Part shown: positions 51,754-60,578 of the stretch, in pieces
Numbering within the stretch: position 1 is the first letter of the stretch
Layout: each line of letters begins with the position of its first letter
The notes under the pieces: generated by a model
Seen by the model: only the letters and a program-made list of their open reading frames with translations
What the model was told of the DNA's origin: nothing
Databases searched by the model: none
Program-made: the position numbers and the translations under genes
Source of the DNA: Cytobacillus firmus NBRC 15306
GTDB lineage: Bacteria > Bacillota > Bacilli > Bacillales > Cytobacillaceae
NCBI RefSeq assembly: GCF_001591465.1
Contig: NZ_BCUY01000006.1
Span: 1-64,000, forward strand
Direction of reading: 5' to 3'
DNA length: 64,000 nucleotides

Positions 51754-51782
51754 TAAAAAAAGCGGCTGGCGCCGCTTTTTAG
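51754..51782. terminator. Bidirectional terminator
   Basis: AAAAAAGCGGC-TGGC-GCCGCTTTTT: a short, strong G+C stem with A and T flanks on both strands. It serves the small ORF (plus) and the phospholipase-like gene (minus). Confidence 0.8.
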
Positions 51783-52072
51783 TACAGTCTTCTTCTCCGA
51801 AACCTGCAGCAGGTAAAATCAGTTTGAATCTTCATGTAAATATAAATGATCGCCGCAATGGTTCCTTCTTCGCCATGCATGTTTGTTTTTGGCTTCAGGC
51901 ATCTGAGAAATTCCCGGTCACAGCTGCATTTGGATCTTCCGCTTGCCCAGCATTTATCGTGTGCTCTGCAGCAATCATCCACTCCATTGATTGGGGCGCC
52001 TGGCCCGCTGCATCCGGGACCGCACCATCGGTATCCGGGAAAAAGGCAAGGAATCTGTTTTCTTCTACTCAC
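51779..52072 (-). CDS. Small phospholipase A2-like protein
   Basis: A 97-residue Cys-rich protein: LFPGYRWCGPGCSGPGAPINGVDDCCRAHDKCWASGRSKCSCDREFLRCL. The calcium-loop-like GPGCSGPG and the CCxxHDxC motif, with the His-Asp pair, are those of the phospholipase A2 fold, as in PLA2 and parvovirus VP1-like domains of bacteria. No signal peptide is present. GTG 52072 with AGAGGGA upstream. Members in Bacillus may be spore-associated; activity is unproven. Confidence 0.7.
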   Translation of the reverse strand: MSRRKQIPCLFPGYRWCGPGCSGPGAPINGVDDCCRAHDKCWASGRSKCSCDREFLRCLKPKTNMHGEEGTIAAIIYIYMKIQTDFTCCRFRRRRLY

Positions 52073-52247
52073 TAGTATCCCTCTTTTTTATATCAATTAA
52101 TTTATATGATATGGCAGAATCATAATAGAGGTGTGGTTACTTATCTATTAAATGAAGATTGTTTTCGGATTAAGGGCAGGGGCCCATACCCCATAGGCAA
52201 CTGACGCATATCCTTTACTGTAGACAAATACAGAGGAGGAGTTCCGT

Positions 52248-52529
52248 TTGGATTATCAATACCAGCACATGCCGGTGACACAGGAGTTTGTTCCGCACAA
52301 TGGCATGTATTTCACTGACCATCGAGTTCGACCCGGCTTTGGAATTGGAAGAAGACCCGGCTTTGGTTTTGGCCGGCCGGGATTCGGGTTTGGAGGACCA
52401 GGCTTTGGTCTGGGGCTTGGATTTTTAGGAGGGCTTGCGACAGGAGCATTGCTGGCACCAGGACCCGGCTTTGGATATCCTTATTATCCATACCCGCCAT
52501 ATCCGTATCCGCCATATTACTATTATTAA
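52248..52529 (+). CDS. Gly/Phe/Pro/Tyr-rich low-complexity protein, spore coat-like
   Basis: A 93-residue protein. Residues 28-55 are repeats of RPGFGFG/GPGFGLG. A short hydrophobic Gly segment follows (GLGFLGGLATGALLAPG), and the end is YPYYPYPPYPYPPYYYY. Such composition is typical of Bacillus spore outer-layer proteins. TTG 52248 with GAGGAGGAG upstream. The upstream gap 52073-52247 holds no recognised element. Confidence 0.7.
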   Translation: MDYQYQHMPVTQEFVPHNGMYFTDHRVRPGFGIGRRPGFGFGRPGFGFGGPGFGLGLGFLGGLATGALLAPGPGFGYPYYPYPPYPYPPYYYY

Positions 52530-52622
52530 GGGAAGAGAGCTTTGTCCTTGGGCAGGGCTCTTTTTTAATTGAATTAATTTTCAGAATTATTTAATATAAG
52601 ATAATGAAATGAGTGGAAGAAC

Positions 52623-53012
52623 ATGATTAAACAAGTCGGACAAATTATGCTATACGTTAACAATCAGGATGAAGCAGTGAATTTTTGGACTGAAAAAGCC
52701 GGATTTCATGTATTGGCCGAAGAAGATAATGGCCAGGGGATGAGATGGATCGAAGTGTCTCCATCAAAGGAGGCGGAGACGAGTATTATTCTGGACAATA
52801 AGAAATGGGTAGCGAAGTTGTCGCCGGGATTAAGTCTGGGCACCCCTTCATTAATGTTTTTTACTGAAGATCTTGAAAGACTTTATAGCGACTTTTCAAA
52901 CAAAGGCATTACGGTTGGAGAAATTGTAGATATGCCCTCAGGCCGGGTTTTTAACTTTGCGGATGGAGAAGAAAATTACTTTATGGAAGCCCGGCATCAA
53001 AATGTGAGCTGA
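52623..53012 (+). CDS. VOC-superfamily (glyoxalase-like) protein
   Basis: A 129-residue protein of the vicinal oxygen chelate fold: VGQIMLYVNNQDEAVNFWTEKAGFHVLAE, GMRWIEVSPSKEAETSIIL, then PSLMFFTEDLERLYSDFSNKGI and GRVFNFADGEENYFMEA, with the final Glu as the usual metal ligand. The enzyme substrate is unknown. Similar B. subtilis proteins are uncharacterised. Confidence 0.85.
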   Translation: MIKQVGQIMLYVNNQDEAVNFWTEKAGFHVLAEEDNGQGMRWIEVSPSKEAETSIILDNKKWVAKLSPGLSLGTPSLMFFTEDLERLYSDFSNKGITVGEIVDMPSGRVFNFADGEENYFMEARHQNVS

Positions 53013-53142
53013 CAAGTCTATGTAATGCTCGATCAACTGCCGCGATATCGGCTTTCACTCAAATTTTTCACTTTCTCTCCATCACAGTTGTTTTTCTTTC
53101 AGCTTTTGGAAATGCTAAAAGAAAAAGGAGGGACATGTAGTC

Positions 53143-54149
53143 ATGAATGATAGTCAGAACAATGCATTAACTGCTGCTGAAATAGCGCAGTTATGGACGG
53201 GATATTTGAACAGCAGCATGTGTCACTGTATTTTCTCGTATTTTTCAAATACAGTGGAAGACCAGAAACTACAGTCCATGCTTCAGGAAGGTCTTCAATT
53301 AACTGAAAAACATATACAAAAGCTGACAAGCTTTTTTGAAAATGAAGGGCTATCTGTGCCTTATGGATTCAAAGTTAAAGAAGATGTTCACTTGACTGCT
53401 CCAAAATTATTTTCAGAGAATTTTTCTCTGCACTTCATTTATAATATGGCCATGTTTGCAGTAAACTTTTATGCGCTGTCAAAAACACTCTCGGTGCGTT
53501 CTGATATTGTGGAATACTTTAACACTTGTTTGTTGGAGGTTAATGAGTATGAAACAAAATTAAAACAAATGCTGGTGGATAAAGGCTTGTATATGAGATC
53601 TCCCCATGTCATCCCGGTAAAAGAAACCAGCTTTGTCGAAAGCAAAAAATTCATGGGCGGATTGTTCGGCGATAAAAGGCCGCTAAATGTGATTGAAATT
53701 ACAAATATATATATCAATTTGAAAAGAAATGCCTTGGGAAAAACCATAATGGTTGGATTTAGCCAAGTTGCCCAATCAAAGGAAGTCGGACAATTTATGA
53801 CAAGGGGGGGGATATAGCAGCAAAACATACAAAAGTATTTTCGGAGCTCCTTGAAGAAAGTTATTTGCCTGTTAGCATGTCCTGGGATATGGAAGTAACT
53901 GACTCCACTTCTCCACCTTTTTCAGAAAAATTAATGATGTTTATGACCACCTCGCTTATTGCCCTGAGTGCAGGAATCTATGCAACAAGTGCTGCTTCGA
54001 GTGCACGAAAAGATATTTCGCTTAATTTCATTCGCTTGTCTGCTGAAATCGCTAATTATGCTGAAGATGGTGCAAACATTCTGATTAAAAATGGCTGGTT
54101 CGAGGAGCCGCCCCATCCGGCAGACCATGATGAACTGGCGAATAGATGA
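53143..54149 (+). pseudogene. DUF3231 protein, frameshifted at a poly-G tract
   Basis: The first frame (53143-53817, 224 codons) and a second frame up to 54149 together make one DUF3231 protein of two ferritin-like four-helix halves. The first frame ends ...GQFMTRGGI, stop, at a run of eight G (53804-53811). Adding one G gives GGDIAAKHTKVFSELLEESY, which continues smoothly into PVSMSWDMEVTDSTSPPFSEKLMMFM and the natural end. AAAGGAGGG precedes ATG 53143 at a slightly long spacing. It is either a slippage-prone gene, a recent mutation or a sequencing error in a homopolymer. Confidence 0.8.
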
Positions 54150-54354
54150 GAGTTGAGAGGAAGAATGTTTAAAAAGGCGGCTGCCCAAGAGAAACGGTCG
54201 TTATTCGGGCTCAATAACGCCCAAGCCCGCCATCACTAGCACGGTAAGCATCCCAATCCTAAATCTGCTGACTCTGGCTCTGAGCTTTTTCCGTGTAAAA
54301 AAAAATCCCCCCAACTATACTAAAGAAGAAAATACTGTATGGGAGGAATCAGGT

Positions 54355-55053
54355 ATGCATATTGAAATGTGGACTGACTTCGCTTGACCGTTTTGCTATA
54401 TTGGCAAAAGGCATCTGGAGGATGCCATTAAACAGATTAATCATCCAATTGACGTGACATATCGGTGCTTTGAGCTGGACCCGACGGCAGAGCGGGATAT
54501 TCAGGATAACATGTATGAAAAATTGGCGAAGAAATATGGGATGACGATTGAGCAGGCGAAAGCCAACACGCAAAACATGGTGCGGATGGCGAGAAACGCC
54601 GGGCTTGAATTCAACATTGATACCATCGTTCTTACTAATACGTTTGACGCACACCGTCTGACGATGTTTGCCAAAACAAAAGGGTTAATGAAAGAAATGA
54701 CAGAACGGCTGCTGCGTGCTTACTTTACAGATTCCATGCATATCGGAGATCCTGCGACGTTAGCCCAATTAGCAGAAGAAGTTGGCCTGAACCGGGAAGA
54801 AGCTGAACAAATGCTTGCAGGCAATGCGTTTGCAGATGAAGTCCGTGCAGACGAGCAATTGGCACAGCAGTACCGCATTACAGGGGTACCATTCTTTCTT
54901 ATTAATAAGAAGTACGCACTGAATGGAGCAAAGCCCATTGAGATGATCGTTCAAGCGCTGCAGAAGATTATTGCAGAGGACGAGATAACGGTTCTAAATG
55001 ACAGCGACAGTATGATCTGTGATGATGACGGCTGTGAAATTCCCAAAAAATAA
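54355..55053 (+). CDS. FrnE/DsbA-family thiol oxidoreductase with in-frame TGA at the catalytic cysteine (candidate selenoprotein)
   Basis: A 232-codon frame. GGGAGGA (54341-54347) precedes ATG 54355, which reads MHIEMWTDFA, then TGA (54385-54387), then PFCYIGKRHLEDAIKQ. Family members read DFxCPFCYIGK at this place, so TGA replaces the first cysteine of CPFC. The rest is intact: RCFELDPTA, VLTNTFDAHRLTMFAKTKG, and the cis-proline region YRITGVPFFLINKKYALNGA. A hairpin GGCATC-TGGAG-GATGCC (54410-54426) starts 22 bases after TGA, with a G at loop position 2. Sec insertion would give a U-x-x-C active site. Alternatives are a nonsense mutation with restart at GTG 54454, which would lack the active site, or a sequencing error. 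Confidence 0.75.
54410..54426 (+). promoter_or_regulatory. Candidate bacterial SECIS hairpin
   Basis: GGCATC (54410-54415), loop TGGAG, GATGCC (54421-54426). The loop starts 28 bases after the last base of the TGA, and a G is within the first two loop bases, which meets the published general bacterial SECIS pattern (loop 16-37 bases downstream). Short hairpins are common by chance, so this supports but does not prove selenocysteine insertion. Confidence 0.4.
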
Positions 55054-55060
55054 TTTGTTT

Positions 55061-55092
55061 AAAGAACCAGTTAAACAAGGCTGGTTCTTTTT
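55061..55092 (+). terminator. Terminator after the FrnE-like gene
   Basis: AAAGAACCAG (55061-55070) pairs with CTGGTTCTTT (55081-55090), followed by TTGC. Confidence 0.75.
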
Positions 55093-55183
55093 GCGTACAT
55101 AAGCCCAACTTAATAAAACAACGTACCTTATTTTTTTATAGGCATATGATGTGATGATAATTCTATGAAGGGAATGACTAGTA

Positions 55184-56086
55184 TTGTATCATCCTAATGC
55201 GTATTCCTATCCTTACCACCCACAGCCTCATTCACCTGTGTATCATACTGACGAAATGTTAAGAAGCAATCAGGATCATTTTCACCAGCTTTGTGAAACG
55301 GTTCTTGAAGGAGTCAAAAGGGAGGCATCTGTACTTGAGTTATACACTCAGCTGGCAGAGCATGCTCCAAATGAAGAGCACAAGCAGAACATTATTCAGG
55401 CAATCGAAGGTAAGAAAATCTATTTAAACCATTTTTGCAACCTTTATTACAATTTAACAGGGAAACAGCCCGAATATCAGATCGGCCATGTTGCCATTGA
55501 TCATTACCGCGATGGATTGCGCATGGCATATCAAATCGAAATGGAAGGTTTCGAGGAGAACCAAAGGGGTTCCGTCCTTACTCAGCTTCCACAGGTTCAA
55601 AATGTATTCTTATGGGCAATGAGCGGCGAACAGGAAAATGCCGCGCGATTAGTCTCACTTAATAACCGGGTGACCGATTTCGGTCCGCAGCCATTTGTCG
55701 TGGATATTGAGGAAGCAACGAAGAAAAATAACAACTTCCGGACAGCCCTATGGACTGGAAAGCATTTGCAGCTGACATTAATGAGCATCAATGTTGGCGA
55801 GGATATTGGCCTTGAGGTTCATCCGGAACTCGATCAATTCCTGAGACTTGAAGATGGTGAAGGAATGGTTTATATGGGGGACAGTCCTGACCGGCTGGAT
55901 TTTCAGCGGAAAGTAGCGGATGATTTTGCGATTTTCATTCCTGCAGGCAAATATCATAATCTGATTAATACAGGCAATAAACCACTTAAGCTTTATTCCA
56001 TTTATGCGCCGCCGCAGCATCCGTTTGGAACCGTGCATAAAACAAAGGCAGATGCCATGGCTGCCGAGGAAGAACATCATCAGTAA
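55184..56086 (+). CDS. Cupin-domain protein with N-terminal helical domain
   Basis: A 300-residue protein. A Tyr/His/Pro-rich start (YHPNAYSYPYHPQPHSPVYH) is followed by a helical ferritin-like region (30-150) and a C-terminal cupin (about 190-285): LTLMSINVGEDIGLEVHPELDQFLRLEDGEG and FIPAGKYHNLINTGNKPLKLYSIYAPPQHPFG, with His and Glu metal ligands. TTG 55184 with GAAGGGA upstream. The N-terminus suggests a spore or cell-surface role; the reaction is unknown. Confidence 0.8.
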   Translation: MYHPNAYSYPYHPQPHSPVYHTDEMLRSNQDHFHQLCETVLEGVKREASVLELYTQLAEHAPNEEHKQNIIQAIEGKKIYLNHFCNLYYNLTGKQPEYQIGHVAIDHYRDGLRMAYQIEMEGFEENQRGSVLTQLPQVQNVFLWAMSGEQENAARLVSLNNRVTDFGPQPFVVDIEEATKKNNNFRTALWTGKHLQLTLMSINVGEDIGLEVHPELDQFLRLEDGEGMVYMGDSPDRLDFQRKVADDFAIFIPAGKYHNLINTGNKPLKLYSIYAPPQHPFGTVHKTKADAMAAEEEHHQ

Positions 56087-56093
56087 AATTGAA

Positions 56094-56130
56094 AAGGAAA
56101 AGTCCAGTCGCGGCTTTTCCTTATTTTTTA
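56094..56130 (+). terminator. Terminator after the cupin gene
   Basis: AAGGAAAAG (56094-56102) pairs with CTTTTCCTT (56114-56122), followed by ATTTTTTA. The gap 56131-56370 holds no intact gene. On the minus strand 56222-56305 encodes a short membrane-helix-like stretch (LAFLAIGLLLVIIGLMNKR) without a start. Confidence 0.7.
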
Positions 56131-56384
56131 TGAAAAATAGAATAAATTAACCATGTTATGGGCACTAATCGAAGTATTACGATTTTTTAGGATGCCCGCA
56201 AAATTAAACTCCTTACTTTTTTCATCATGCTTCCTTCTCCATTCTCTTATTCATTAACCCTATTATGACAAGCAATAATCCGATTGCCAGAAAGGCCAGG
56301 TCTAATAATCACGGTGCCTTAATGGCAGGGGGACAACCGGTTGGGCAACTGCGGAATAAGAAGGAAGATTAGGAGAAACCATAG

Positions 56385-56409
56385 TTTTGTCATGTGCCGT
56401 GCGACAAAA
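56385..56409. promoter_or_regulatory. Probable MtlR operator upstream of mtlA
   Basis: TTTTGTC (56385-56391) and GACAAAA (56403-56409) form a palindrome with centre ATGTGCCGTGC, close to the Bacillus MtlR pattern TTGNCACA-N4-TGTGNCAA. A wider inverted repeat, AGGAGAAAC (56371-56379) and GTTTCTCCT (56414-56422), encloses it. Confidence 0.55.
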
Positions 56410-56425
56410 TTGAGTTTCTCCTTTG

Positions 56426-56468
56426 TTGAGTCGGGCGGTCATGTACTTTACCATTAGTAATAAAGTAC
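56426..56468 (+). promoter_or_regulatory. mtlA promoter with overlapping inverted repeat
   Basis: TTGAGT (56426-56431), 17 bases, TACCAT (56449-56454). The inverted repeat GTACTTTA (56443-56450) and TAAAGTAC (56461-56468) spans the -10 and start point and could be a second control site. It lies just before the AAAGGA ribosome binding site of mtlA. Confidence 0.5.
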
Positions 56469-56490
56469 TTATTTGAAAGGATGAGTGTAT

Positions 56491-58404
56491 ATGGCTCAAT
56501 CTAATCTAAAAGTTGCTGTACAGAAGTTCGGTAACTTCCTGAGCTCCATGGTGATGCCGAATATCTCAGCTTTTATTGCATGGGGTCTGATTACAGCTTT
56601 ATTTATACCTACTGGTTTCATTCCAAATGAAAGCCTTGCCAAAATGGTAGGGCCAATGGTGACATACTTGCTTCCATTGTTAATCGGTTACACCGGAGGT
56701 AAGCTTGTTCATGATCAGCGCGGTGCCGTTGTTGGTGCCATCGCGACAATGGGGGTAATTGCCGGGGCAGAAATTCCAATGTTTCTTGGCGCCATGGTAA
56801 TTGGTCCTCTTGGCGGCTATGTGATTAAGAAATTTGATCAATTGGTTGAAGGCCGAGTGCGTGCAGGCTTTGAAATGCTCGTGAACAACTTCTCAGCAGG
56901 GATTCTTGGTGCCATTCTGGCCATCCTTGCGTTCCTCGGTATAGGACCTGCAGTTGATGAATTCACAAGCTGGCTTGTAACAGGTGTGGACTGGCTGATC
57001 AGCACAGGGCTGCTTCCGCTGACAAGCATCCTGATTGAACCGGCAAAGGTATTATTCCTGAACAATGCCATCAACCACGGCGTTCTGTCGCCAATCGGCG
57101 TTGAGCAGGTAAAAGAAACAGGACAATCCATCTTGTTCCTGCTTGAAGCGAACCCCGGACCTGGTCTTGGTGTTTTGCTTGCTTACATGTTCTTTGGAAA
57201 AGGCAATGCAAAGAAATCTGCTCCAGGTGCCGGAATCATTCACTTTTTCGGCGGGATTCATGAAATTTACTTCCCGTACATTTTAATGCGCCCTATGCTC
57301 ATTATTGCGGTTATCCTTGGCGGAATGAGCGGTGTGTTCACACTGGTTCTTTTAGGCGGCGGATTGTTCGCTCCTTCATCACCGGGAAGCATCATTGCGA
57401 TTACTGCAGTTACACCACATCATGCAAGTGCGTATATTGCGAATTTCGCAGCTGTGCTTGTGGCTGCTGCTGTATCATTCTTCGTGTCTGCCTTTATTAT
57501 GAAAACAGGCAAGCAGGGTGAAGATGACATTGAAGAAGCGTCGAAAAAGATGCAGGAAATGAAAGGCAAGAAAAGCTCTGTTTCAAGTGTATTTGAAGGC
57601 GGAAATGCTTCAATGCCTGATAACGTCTCAAAAATCTATTTTGCCTGTGATGCGGGCATGGGCTCAAGTGCAATGGGGGCATCACTGCTGCGCAAAAAGG
57701 TGAAGGAAGCAGGCATGGACATTGCTGTTACAAATACAGCGATCTCCAATCTTCCTGGAGATGCCGGGATCGTCATTACACAGGAAGAGCTGACACCAAG
57801 GGCACGCCAGAAAGTGCCGAATGCCTTCCATGTATCAGTTGATAACTTCCTATCAAGTCCGGAGTATGACAAATTGATTGACGCACTGCAGTTCCCGGCT
57901 AACTCGGAGCTGCACGAAATCGTTGAAGATGCAGAGGAAAATGTTCCTGATGCAACGGATAAGGAAATGGCGCATGAAGACGATTTATTGCGTCCGGAAA
58001 ATATATTCCTGAATAAAGAGTTTGCGGATAAGGATGAAGCAATCCGCTTTGCCGGAAGAGTGCTTGTAGATGCAGGCTATGTGGAAGAAAGCTATATTGA
58101 AGCAATGATTGAACGTGATAACATCACTTCCACATATATGGGGAATGATGTAGCGATCCCTCATGGAACGGAAGAGGCGAAAAAGGCTGTCATTAAATCC
58201 GGCTTTACTGTTATCCAGGTGCCAAATGGCGTAGATTTTGATGGCCAAAAGGTTCGTCTGATCTTCGGAATTGCAGGAAAAGACGGCACACATCTTGAAA
58301 TCTTATCAGGCATAGCAGTAACATGTTCTGATATGGATAATATCGAGAAGCTGGCTTCTGCCCAATCTGTTCAGACCATCATGGATATTATCGGCAAGAA
58401 ATAA
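56491..58404 (+). CDS. mtlA: PTS mannitol transporter subunit IICBA
   Basis: A 637-residue mannitol permease with all three domains. IIC spans residues 1-335 (NISAFIAWGLITALFIPTGF and the substrate region GGIHEIYFPYILMRP). IIB begins at about 375, with the phosphocysteine in IYFACDAGMGSSAMGASLLRKK. IIA is C-terminal, with the active histidine in GNDVAIPHGTEEAKKAV. In B. subtilis and Geobacillus, IIA is a separate gene (mtlF); here it is fused, as in E. coli. ATG 56491 with AAAGGATGAG. Confidence 0.95.
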   Translation: MAQSNLKVAVQKFGNFLSSMVMPNISAFIAWGLITALFIPTGFIPNESLAKMVGPMVTYLLPLLIGYTGGKLVHDQRGAVVGAIATMGVIAGAEIPMFLGAMVIGPLGGYVIKKFDQLVEGRVRAGFEMLVNNFSAGILGAILAILAFLGIGPAVDEFTSWLVTGVDWLISTGLLPLTSILIEPAKVLFLNNAINHGVLSPIGVEQVKETGQSILFLLEANPGPGLGVLLAYMFFGKGNAKKSAPGAGIIHFFGGIHEIYFPYILMRPMLIIAVILGGMSGVFTLVLLGGGLFAPSSPGSIIAITAVTPHHASAYIANFAAVLVAAAVSFFVSAFIMKTGKQGEDDIEEASKKMQEMKGKKSSVSSVFEGGNASMPDNVSKIYFACDAGMGSSAMGASLLRKKVKEAGMDIAVTNTAISNLPGDAGIVITQEELTPRARQKVPNAFHVSVDNFLSSPEYDKLIDALQFPANSELHEIVEDAEENVPDATDKEMAHEDDLLRPENIFLNKEFADKDEAIRFAGRVLVDAGYVEESYIEAMIERDNITSTYMGNDVAIPHGTEEAKKAVIKSGFTVIQVPNGVDFDGQKVRLIFGIAGKDGTHLEILSGIAVTCSDMDNIEKLASAQSVQTIMDIIGKK

Positions 58405-58416
58405 ACCTTAGGATTA

Positions 58417-58445
58417 GAAAAGCGTCCTTATGCGCTTTTCTTTTC
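58417..58445 (+). terminator. Hairpin with T tail between mtlA and mtlR
   Basis: GAAAAGCG (58417-58424) pairs with CGCTTTTC (58433-58440), followed by TTTTCC. It may reduce read-through from mtlA into mtlR and mtlD. Confidence 0.75.
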
Positions 58446-58484
58446 CTCGTTTATTGTCACTAATTTTAGAAATGAGCTGATCTC

Positions 58485-60566
58485 ATGTATATTACATCGA
58501 GGGAAAAAGCCATTATTGAATTGATTATTAAAACATCGGGGAAGCATACGGCATTGTCGATTGCTTCTTCCTTGAATGTCAGTGCAAGAACGATTCAGAG
58601 GGACTTAAAGGCAGTTGAGAAAATTGTCAATGAGTTCGGACTGACCTTAACCCGGAATGTGAATCAGGGACTTGTCATTGAAGGGAAAAACGAGCAGATT
58701 TTCAGGCTGATCCAGCATTTGACCAATAGTGAACCAATCGATGAGCTCCCTCAGGAAAAGAAGCTGCGCCTTCTTTTGGCCATACTTGAGGAAGACGTTT
58801 ATAAGACTCAGGTGCTTGCCGGCTACCTCGGCATCAGCACGGCAACTTTGACAGCCTACCTGGACGAACTTGCTGAATGGCTATCCCTTTACAGGGTGGG
58901 CTTGACGAGAAAGCGTGGTGTCGGCGTAGAACTTCATGGAACGGAAGCAAATAAAAGGATGGCGCTTGCCCAATTTCTCCTGCAATTCTTTCATGAAGAA
59001 TTAATTGAGAAATTATTTTTGCTGGAAAAAGGGAAGCTTGGTGAAGACAGGATTCTGCACTACTTTGAAGCGGATGATCTCCGCCATGTAAACAGCACCG
59101 TTCAGACTGTATTTAAGGGCGCACCTGCCCGGTTTGCGGATAGCGGTTATCTGGAGATTGTGCTGCATACGTGCATATCACTAAAAAGAACGCTCAGCGG
59201 GTTTCCGGTGGAACGGAAGGATCTTCCGGAGGCAGAGGTTACGATTGAATACGAATTGATCCAGGAGGTCACAAGCAGGCTCGGACAGGCTTTTGACTGT
59301 GCGTTTTCTGAGGGGGACGTTCTATACCTGGCGCGTATACTTAAAGGCACCAAATGGAGCGGGGCGGAGGCTTTTCCGTACGACAGCATTGTACTCGCCC
59401 ATATGATCAGGAACGTGATTAAATCAGTTTCGGAACAGCTCCATGTGGATTTGAACAAAGATTTTTCCTTATTTCAGGGACTGCTCGCCCATATGGAGCC
59501 ATCTCTATACCGGATCAAGCAGAATATGGGGTCTTATAACCCGCTTCGAGAGGAAATCAAGCGTAAGTATCCGGTTCTGTTCATGGCTGTGAAAAATAGT
59601 CTTGAAGAGGAGTTTACGGATATTGATCAATTTTCCGATGACGAGATTGCGTTTATCGTCCTTCATTTCGGTTCCGCCCTTGTGATGCAGGAAGAGCATC
59701 TTTCCATAAAGGCGCTTCTCATTTGTCCGACAGGCATCGGCACCTCCAAGATGCTGAAAAGCAGGCTGAAAAAAGAGGTGGCTGAAATTGATGTCATCGA
59801 AATCAAATCGATTAAGGAAATGTCAGAGGGTGCAAATCTGAAGGAATATGATCTGATCCTTTCTACTGTCAGGCTCCCTTTTATACATGCAGAGTATATA
59901 TTGGTGAACCCGCTATTAAGTGAAGAAAATATTGTTACGATTAAAAACTATTTGAAGAACAATATTGAAAGCCTAACAAAAGGAAAACATTATCTGGAAC
60001 AGCCGGAGGGCGGTCACCAGAGCCAAGTCTCATTAGACTCCATGCTTGAGGAGATAAGAGATATTCAGGAGAGCATCCAGTCTCTGATTCAAAACTTCCG
60101 GTTTTACCGGATGGATGGGGAAACAAGCCAGGAGCAGATTCTCGCAAAAATGCTGGCGAACGCAGAAGGAGATCAGCTGCTGACAAATCCTGAAGATGTG
60201 CTTCAATCGTTAAGGGAGCGGGAACATAAAGGCGGCCTTGGCATTCCTGAAACAAATATGGCTCTCTTTCACGTGCGCAGTCAAAACGTCCGTAGGCTTA
60301 TTTTTCAAATTGCCCACCTGCAAGACCCTTGCCTGGTAAAGGGAATGGACGGAAAAGAAGTGGCAATGAAAAACCTCCTGCTTATGCTGGCGCCAGACGA
60401 GCTAAGCAGAAGAGAGCAGGAAATAGTAAGCTTAATCAGCACGAATATCATTGAGACAGAGGAAGCGATATTACTATTTTCTTCCGCAAACGAAGAGATG
60501 ATCTTCAAGAAGCTGGAATCGATTTTTACAGAATACCTCCAATCTCATTTTAAACTAAACCGGTAA
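58485..60566 (+). CDS. mtlR: Mannitol operon activator (PRD-containing)
   Basis: A 693-residue BglG/DeoR-type activator. Two N-terminal helix-turn-helix domains are seen (SIASSLNVSARTIQRDLKAV; VLAGYLGISTATLTAYLDELAEWL). Two PRDs follow (about 190-410, with HxxxxH-type histidines), then a IIB-Gat-like domain beginning LLICPTGIGTSKMLKSRLKKEV and a C-terminal IIA-Mtl-like domain (LGIPETNMALFHVRS). PTS phosphorylation of these domains links mannitol uptake to activity. It lies between mtlA and mtlD as in related Bacillaceae. Confidence 0.93.
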   Translation: MYITSREKAIIELIIKTSGKHTALSIASSLNVSARTIQRDLKAVEKIVNEFGLTLTRNVNQGLVIEGKNEQIFRLIQHLTNSEPIDELPQEKKLRLLLAILEEDVYKTQVLAGYLGISTATLTAYLDELAEWLSLYRVGLTRKRGVGVELHGTEANKRMALAQFLLQFFHEELIEKLFLLEKGKLGEDRILHYFEADDLRHVNSTVQTVFKGAPARFADSGYLEIVLHTCISLKRTLSGFPVERKDLPEAEVTIEYELIQEVTSRLGQAFDCAFSEGDVLYLARILKGTKWSGAEAFPYDSIVLAHMIRNVIKSVSEQLHVDLNKDFSLFQGLLAHMEPSLYRIKQNMGSYNPLREEIKRKYPVLFMAVKNSLEEEFTDIDQFSDDEIAFIVLHFGSALVMQEEHLSIKALLICPTGIGTSKMLKSRLKKEVAEIDVIEIKSIKEMSEGANLKEYDLILSTVRLPFIHAEYILVNPLLSEENIVTIKNYLKNNIESLTKGKHYLEQPEGGHQSQVSLDSMLEEIRDIQESIQSLIQNFRFYRMDGETSQEQILAKMLANAEGDQLLTNPEDVLQSLREREHKGGLGIPETNMALFHVRSQNVRRLIFQIAHLQDPCLVKGMDGKEVAMKNLLLMLAPDELSRREQEIVSLISTNIIETEEAILLFSSANEEMIFKKLESIFTEYLQSHFKLNR

Positions 60567-60578
60567 AGGAATGATTCG

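Noticed and set aside
54454-55053. FrnE-like gene starting at GTG 54454
   Set aside because: It would remove the CxxC active site, has no ribosome binding site, and ignores the strong site and ATG at 54355 in the same frame.
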